Assembly (NCBI GenBank): GCA_028279185.1
Contig: JANQSS010000091.1
Location: 1 to 57,657 of the forward strand
DNA length: 57,657 bases
From: Saprospiraceae bacterium
GTDB taxonomy: Bacteria > Bacteroidota > Bacteroidia > Chitinophagales > Saprospiraceae
Direction of reading: 5' to 3'
Every line of letters begins with the position of its first letter. Position 1 is the first letter of the stretch. The position numbers were made by a program, and so were the translations under genes. The notes under the pieces were generated by a model, which was not told where the DNA came from, did no database searches, and worked only from the letters and a program-made list of their open reading frames with translations. Of the stretch, positions 53,782-57,657 are shown piece after piece.

Positions 53782-56049
53782 ATGAAATTTAATCCATTGG
53801 CTTATTCGCGCTTAATAATTCGACAGGTACTTGCGTCTATACTATTTATCTTCTTTATAACAGTTTGTGGTTGGCAATCGACCCATGCCCAGGTTTCGCA
53901 AAAAAAATTAAAAAGTACAGCCGACGCTTTTTTTGAGGAGAAAGATTATCGTCAAGCCCTGAATTACTATTTCAGATACAACGAATATAAAGGGGGTGAT
54001 AGTCATGTAATGAAACGTATGGCCATCTGTCAGTTTCACACAAATCAAATCGAAAAAGCGGAAACCAGTATCCAACAATTGCAGGCTACGGGCGACCTGT
54101 CAGATGACGCTGAGGCATTATACTATTTAGGTGAAATTGCAATGCATCAGAATAATTTTCTGCAAGCGGCTGCGTATTTTAAAAATAGTTTACAACATGC
54201 GGGGAATGACGAGTTGCGTAACGTACTCCTGCATAAATTAAAAAACTGTGAAGCCGGATTAGATATCCTTCATTTCCCGAGAATTGGATTCATTGAAAAT
54301 TTTGGACCTCTCGTAAATTCGATTGAAGACGACATCATGCCTCTATTTAGCAAAAACCACGTCGATCTGATCTATTTTGCCTCAAACTTTGACCGAATCG
54401 AAGCTAATCCCTTAAACGCCAAAAAATCATTTGACATTTATTCGACAAGTTTAGACGAAGGTAATTGGCTAAATCCTACCTTATTTCCTAAAAAATTTTC
54501 GTCTGATCGCGATGAGTTTCCACTAGACTTTTTTGACAGCGGCCAGGTTATGTATTTTCAGCGTGGCAGCGTCGGTGGAGCTACCATATTCATAGACACA
54601 TTTTCGAATGAAGAAGCAAACATTATTAGTAAATCTTTTGCTTCAAGTAATGCTCCAATTTTTCCGGAATTAGGCGATTTTAATGTCCACAACTACAGTG
54701 ATTCTATTCTAATATTTTCAAGTGAGCGTCCGGGTGGGTCAGGAGGACAGGATTTGTATTACACCATTCAGCGAAGAAACGGCTGGTCCAAACCCGAAAA
54801 CCTGGGAAATACAATAAACAGTAAATTTGATGAAGTCGACGCATTTTTATCAGACAATGGAGCCACATTGTACTTTTCATCAAATCGCCCGAGTGCTATG
54901 GGGGGGTATGATATTTTTTATTCTCGTTTCAATGCGACTACAAAAGAATGGGAAGCACCTCGAAATATGGGTTTGCCGATAAACTCCGCGGGTGAGGATA
55001 GAGGCATACAAATCGCCTCCAATGGTCAATCGCTGATTTTCTCCTCCAATCGTAAGACGGGATATGGGGGTTTTGACCTGTACATCGTTTATCCGGAGCA
55101 AGCCATCGGTGAAATGACTATGACAAGAGGACAGGTCCTGCCCGCATTTTTAAAAGTTCAGGAAAATAAATTAAATGACGTCACCGCTTTCCTGGAAGAG
55201 ACGGAAAATGAAAACCCAGTCGAGTCCACAGCGGAAGAGTCTGAAACAACGCGCGAAATCGAAGTGGATAAACCTGACATTCAATTACCAATAACTCCGG
55301 AAACAGTAATCGAAATTGCACCCATTTACTACAGCGCGAGCGATGTTGTATTAAATCCGCAGTCTACCCAAGAACTGGATAAAATTGCGCGACTTGTAAT
55401 CAAGCACCCGCACCTACGTATTAATCTACTCAGTCATTCTGCAGGCTATGATGGTCCGGCATATTTTGATTTATATTTTTCAGTTCGTCGTGCGGAACAA
55501 ATTGTAAATTATTTGATCGAACGTGGAGTAACTGAAAATTCAATATCCATTCTAGGTGTTGGTGATCAATATCCATATGCTAAAAGAATAATTAATGGCG
55601 AGGTTGCTGGCTTTTCTACCAAATTGAATCGTCGAATTGACGTGGTGATTGAAAATGGAATCCAATACAGCTTAGGCTTCGACAACAATTATGGAGGCTT
55701 GGGCCAGGCATACATAGATTCTCGACATGTTGACTTAAATAAGAACCTCGGCGGGATAAGTTTTAAAGCACAGGTAAAAAAAGCCAATCAAGTGTTTAAA
55801 GATGATGTACTTGATAACTATGAACATGCGATGATTGAAAAATTAGCTGATGAAAATTCTTACTATTATTCTGTTGGCTGGTCTCCTTCATACGATGTGA
55901 TGAAACAACTAGCCAATCGCCTTCGAAGTGAGGGCTATGCACAAACAAAAGTCATCGCTTACCTAAACGGTGAGCGTCTGACGAAACTACAGATGGCTGA
56001 CTTAAGTGAGAAATCAGCAGAATTGAAGCAATATTTGGCGGATCAATAG
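53782..56049 (+). CDS. TPR / PD40 beta-propeller / OmpA-like outer-membrane protein (PorE-like layout)
   Basis: A 755-residue envelope protein. The signal peptide ends STHAQ near residue 37. TPR-like helices lie at about 40-165 (ADAFFEEKDYRQALNYYF and following). A PD40-type beta-propeller lies at about 195-450, with repeats such as ILIFSSERPGGSGGQDLYY and LYFSSNRPSAMGGYDIFYS. An acidic linker leads to an OmpA-like peptidoglycan-binding domain at about 510-615 that ends NRRIDVVIE. A C-terminal SPOR-like region follows (YYYSVGWSPSYDVMKQ). The TPR-PD40-OmpA order is like PorE of the T9SS, but the carboxypeptidase-regulatory-like domain of PorE is not seen. The start is ATG 53782; the longer frame from a TTG at 53725 adds a non-signal extension. 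Confidence 0.88.
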   Translation: MKFNPLAYSRLIIRQVLASILFIFFITVCGWQSTHAQVSQKKLKSTADAFFEEKDYRQALNYYFRYNEYKGGDSHVMKRMAICQFHTNQIEKAETSIQQLQATGDLSDDAEALYYLGEIAMHQNNFLQAAAYFKNSLQHAGNDELRNVLLHKLKNCEAGLDILHFPRIGFIENFGPLVNSIEDDIMPLFSKNHVDLIYFASNFDRIEANPLNAKKSFDIYSTSLDEGNWLNPTLFPKKFSSDRDEFPLDFFDSGQVMYFQRGSVGGATIFIDTFSNEEANIISKSFASSNAPIFPELGDFNVHNYSDSILIFSSERPGGSGGQDLYYTIQRRNGWSKPENLGNTINSKFDEVDAFLSDNGATLYFSSNRPSAMGGYDIFYSRFNATTKEWEAPRNMGLPINSAGEDRGIQIASNGQSLIFSSNRKTGYGGFDLYIVYPEQAIGEMTMTRGQVLPAFLKVQENKLNDVTAFLEETENENPVESTAEESETTREIEVDKPDIQLPITPETVIEIAPIYYSASDVVLNPQSTQELDKIARLVIKHPHLRINLLSHSAGYDGPAYFDLYFSVRRAEQIVNYLIERGVTENSISILGVGDQYPYAKRIINGEVAGFSTKLNRRIDVVIENGIQYSLGFDNNYGGLGQAYIDSRHVDLNKNLGGISFKAQVKKANQVFKDDVLDNYEHAMIEKLADENSYYYSVGWSPSYDVMKQLANRLRSEGYAQTKVIAYLNGERLTKLQMADLSEKSAELKQYLADQ

Positions 56050-56064
56050 ATATCATCATAGGGA

Positions 56065-56535
56065 ATGGCAATTGCCCGTTCTGACATCTGCACGGCAATG
56101 AACGATAAATTTCACGACGTAATTGGTCTGTTTCGGATACAACTATTGTTAACCGTGCTTTTTATATTTTTTAAATTTATACGGCCTTCTGTATTGGCTG
56201 GTTCATATCCTGACCTATTTAAAATAATCTTACTCTCACTTCCCAACTTCTTTGAATCGATAATAGGACTAATTACGTTAACCGGGATTGCCCTAGTTGC
56301 AAATGATAGCATTCACGTCAAATGGCAGTTGAAGCCAAACGTTATTTATGTAGTGTGTATGATCGTATCAGGAATTTATGTCTTGGCACAAGAATTGGAC
56401 ATTATCAACTTGAGAAAAAATGACACAATGGATATAAATGACGTGATTTTCTCCATCATCGGATTGCTTGCGGGGTACACTATAATTGTATTACGACGCC
56501 CCAGAATTTTATCCAAATCCGACACAACTATATAA
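56065..56535 (+). CDS. Small polytopic membrane protein of unknown function
   Basis: A 156-residue protein with four hydrophobic segments (about residues 25-45, 58-82, 93-110 and 125-143) and short loops. No motif is recognised. It begins 15 bases after the PorE-like gene, with GGGA ahead of the ATG, so it may share its message. An in-frame ATG further on would also precede all the membrane segments. Confidence 0.7.
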   Translation: MAIARSDICTAMNDKFHDVIGLFRIQLLLTVLFIFFKFIRPSVLAGSYPDLFKIILLSLPNFFESIIGLITLTGIALVANDSIHVKWQLKPNVIYVVCMIVSGIYVLAQELDIINLRKNDTMDINDVIFSIIGLLAGYTIIVLRRPRILSKSDTTI

Positions 56536-56621
56536 TTTTTCCCCGTTTAATATCATCTTCGTTAATTCCCTATTTTTGATCACCAACTTTTTTCTATGTA
56601 CTTAAAATAAGCAAACAAACA

Positions 56622-57533
56622 GTGAATCGATTTACAACGCTCCTTATCTTTTTATTTTCTTCACATCTTCTCTTAGCTCAGTATCAAATAGGACTTGTCC
56701 CTAGAATCAGTCCTGATAGGACAACCTCACAAAAAATAGGATTTACTGAGGTCGAGATAACCTACGGCAGCCCTGCAATAAACAATCGTCAAATTTGGGG
56801 AGAATTAGTGGCGTATGATGAAGTTTGGCGTGCTGGAGCGAATAATGCGACAACTGTCTATTTTTCATCCGACGTTGTAATCAACGAAACTAAAGTAGAC
56901 AGTGGGAAATATGCCCTCTTTATAATTCCAAAAGCAAATAGTGCGTGGACAATCATCTTGAACAATGTATCTAAGCAGTGGGGATCATTTCAATATAACA
57001 AGAAGGAAGATGCCTTGCGACTGGATGTTGCCCCAAATAAAATGTTCATTCACTTCGAAAACTTGACCTACAGCATTAGACAAGTTGGTTTCGAACATGG
57101 AAGCATCGTATTGAATTGGGGTTTCATTGAATTGAATATTCCATTTAAAACAAACTACCTCAATAAATTTGAAGCGGAAGTCGAAGAGCGGGCAAAAAAA
57201 CAACCGGATTATGTAAAATGGGTCGTTTATGTACAAGGGGCAGATCATTTGGCAACAACCAATTCAAACGGACCATTGGCTTTGTTGTGGATAAACAAAG
57301 CCGAAAATATCATGAACATTACTACACAATGGAATGACCAATTTTATCCAAGGGACTATGTAGTCGGGCATTTATATTGGACGAAAGCAAAACTTCTTGC
57401 AACCAGTAATAAATTTAATGAGGCAGTTGATACCGCCAATAAATTAACCTCGCTGAAAAATAAACTATTCTATAACCGAAAAAATAAAGTAGAAAAAATT
57501 GACGAATTAATCAAGGTATGGCGAGAAGAATAA
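56622..57533 (+). CDS. Secreted DUF2911 domain protein
   Basis: A 303-residue protein with a signal peptide ending LLLAQ (about residue 19). The DUF2911 domain fills about residues 25-165; recognisable words are EITYGSPAINNRQIWGELVAYDEVWRAG-like segments and GKYALFIIP, a pattern common in Bacteroidota proteins of unknown function. The C-terminal part (about 175-303) is helical and TPR-like. The start is GTG at 56622. A strong terminator lies about 55 bases after the stop. Confidence 0.88.
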   Translation: MNRFTTLLIFLFSSHLLLAQYQIGLVPRISPDRTTSQKIGFTEVEITYGSPAINNRQIWGELVAYDEVWRAGANNATTVYFSSDVVINETKVDSGKYALFIIPKANSAWTIILNNVSKQWGSFQYNKKEDALRLDVAPNKMFIHFENLTYSIRQVGFEHGSIVLNWGFIELNIPFKTNYLNKFEAEVEERAKKQPDYVKWVVYVQGADHLATTNSNGPLALLWINKAENIMNITTQWNDQFYPRDYVVGHLYWTKAKLLATSNKFNEAVDTANKLTSLKNKLFYNRKNKVEKIDELIKVWREE

Positions 57534-57557
57534 TTCTACTTTCTCTGCAACTTTTAC

Positions 57558-57657
57558 ACAGTCCATGCTGCATCATACCGTCATTGATAAAAAAAGCCGG
57601 TACAATTAATTGTACCGGCTTTTTTTATCAATGACGGTATGATGCAGCATGGACTGT
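57558..57657. repeat. Perfect 100-bp palindrome at the right edge
   Basis: Bases 57558-57607 and 57608-57657 are exact reverse complements with no loop and no mismatch, and the right arm ends at the window edge. The inner part is a plausible terminator, but the outer 30 bases of each arm need not be palindromic for that. The right arm may be an assembly fold-back. Confidence 0.95.
57589..57626. terminator. Bidirectional intrinsic terminator (GCCGGTAC stem)
   Basis: A7, then stem GCCGGTAC (57596-57603), loop AATTAATT, stem GTACCGGC (57612-57619), then T7 to 57626. It lies 55 bases after the DUF2911 stop codon. The left half and stem are supported whether or not the far right arm is genuine. 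Confidence 0.85.

Overview
The window reads as a piece of a Bacteroidota genome. Three things point there: proteins ending in the CHU_C / gliding-motility-associated C-terminal domain used as a type IX secretion (T9SS) signal; -7 promoter elements of the form TAnnTTTG just upstream of start codons, with few Shine-Dalgarno sequences; and family neighbourhoods usual for the phylum (recN-fabI, acpP-fabF-rnc, rsfS-ftsH with birA-cinA). The many Ig-like, HYR and DUF11 surface modules suggest a Saprospiria- or Chitinophagia-like lineage, but that rank is a guess. No rRNA, tRNA, CRISPR, prophage or insertion sequence was seen.

Layout. 1-9876 (minus) is the first 3292 codons of a giant secreted modular protein that runs off the left edge inside a 142-residue tandem repeat. 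10.4-16.5 kb (plus) holds a DUF819 membrane protein, recN, fabI and a putative porin. 16.5-25.1 kb (minus) holds a 1762-residue T9SS cargo protein, an MlaFE-type ABC pair and pyruvate kinase. 25.6-29.4 kb (plus) is acpP, fabF, rnc and a YdjM-like membrane hydrolase. 29.5-35.6 kb holds a thioredoxin-fold protein without its cysteines, an SDR divergent from 3-hydroxyanthranilate dioxygenase, LpxH, a LysE-type exporter and an M49-type lipoprotein peptidase. 35.6-41.2 kb (minus) is a 1840-residue beta-helix protein that stops without a sorting domain. 41.3-43.5 kb is a divergent pair: an AlkB-type hydroxylase and a flavin/2Fe-2S reductase. 43.7-47.3 kb holds a second CHU_C cargo protein and a lipoprotein. 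47.6-57.5 kb is rsfS-ftsH (minus), then birA, cinA, an E2 acyltransferase, a TPR/PD40/OmpA protein, a small membrane protein and a DUF2911 protein (plus).

Working together: the housekeeping part covers fatty-acid synthesis (FabI, AcpP, FabF), outer-membrane lipid A synthesis and lipid traffic (LpxH, MlaFE), and ribosome and membrane quality control (RsfS, FtsH). Four very large surface proteins take up about 23 kb, some 40% of the window. The AlkB/reductase pair looks like a self-contained hydroxylation module with two overlapping divergent promoters.

Both window edges look like places where an assembly breaks: a near-identical tandem repeat at the left and a perfect 100-bp palindrome at the right. 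The window is therefore probably a whole contig, and the last 50 bases may be a fold-back artefact. I did not find a clearly new multi-gene defence or metabolic system; the most interesting leads are the AlkB module, the active-site-less thioredoxin and SDR proteins, and the architecture of the giant surface proteins.
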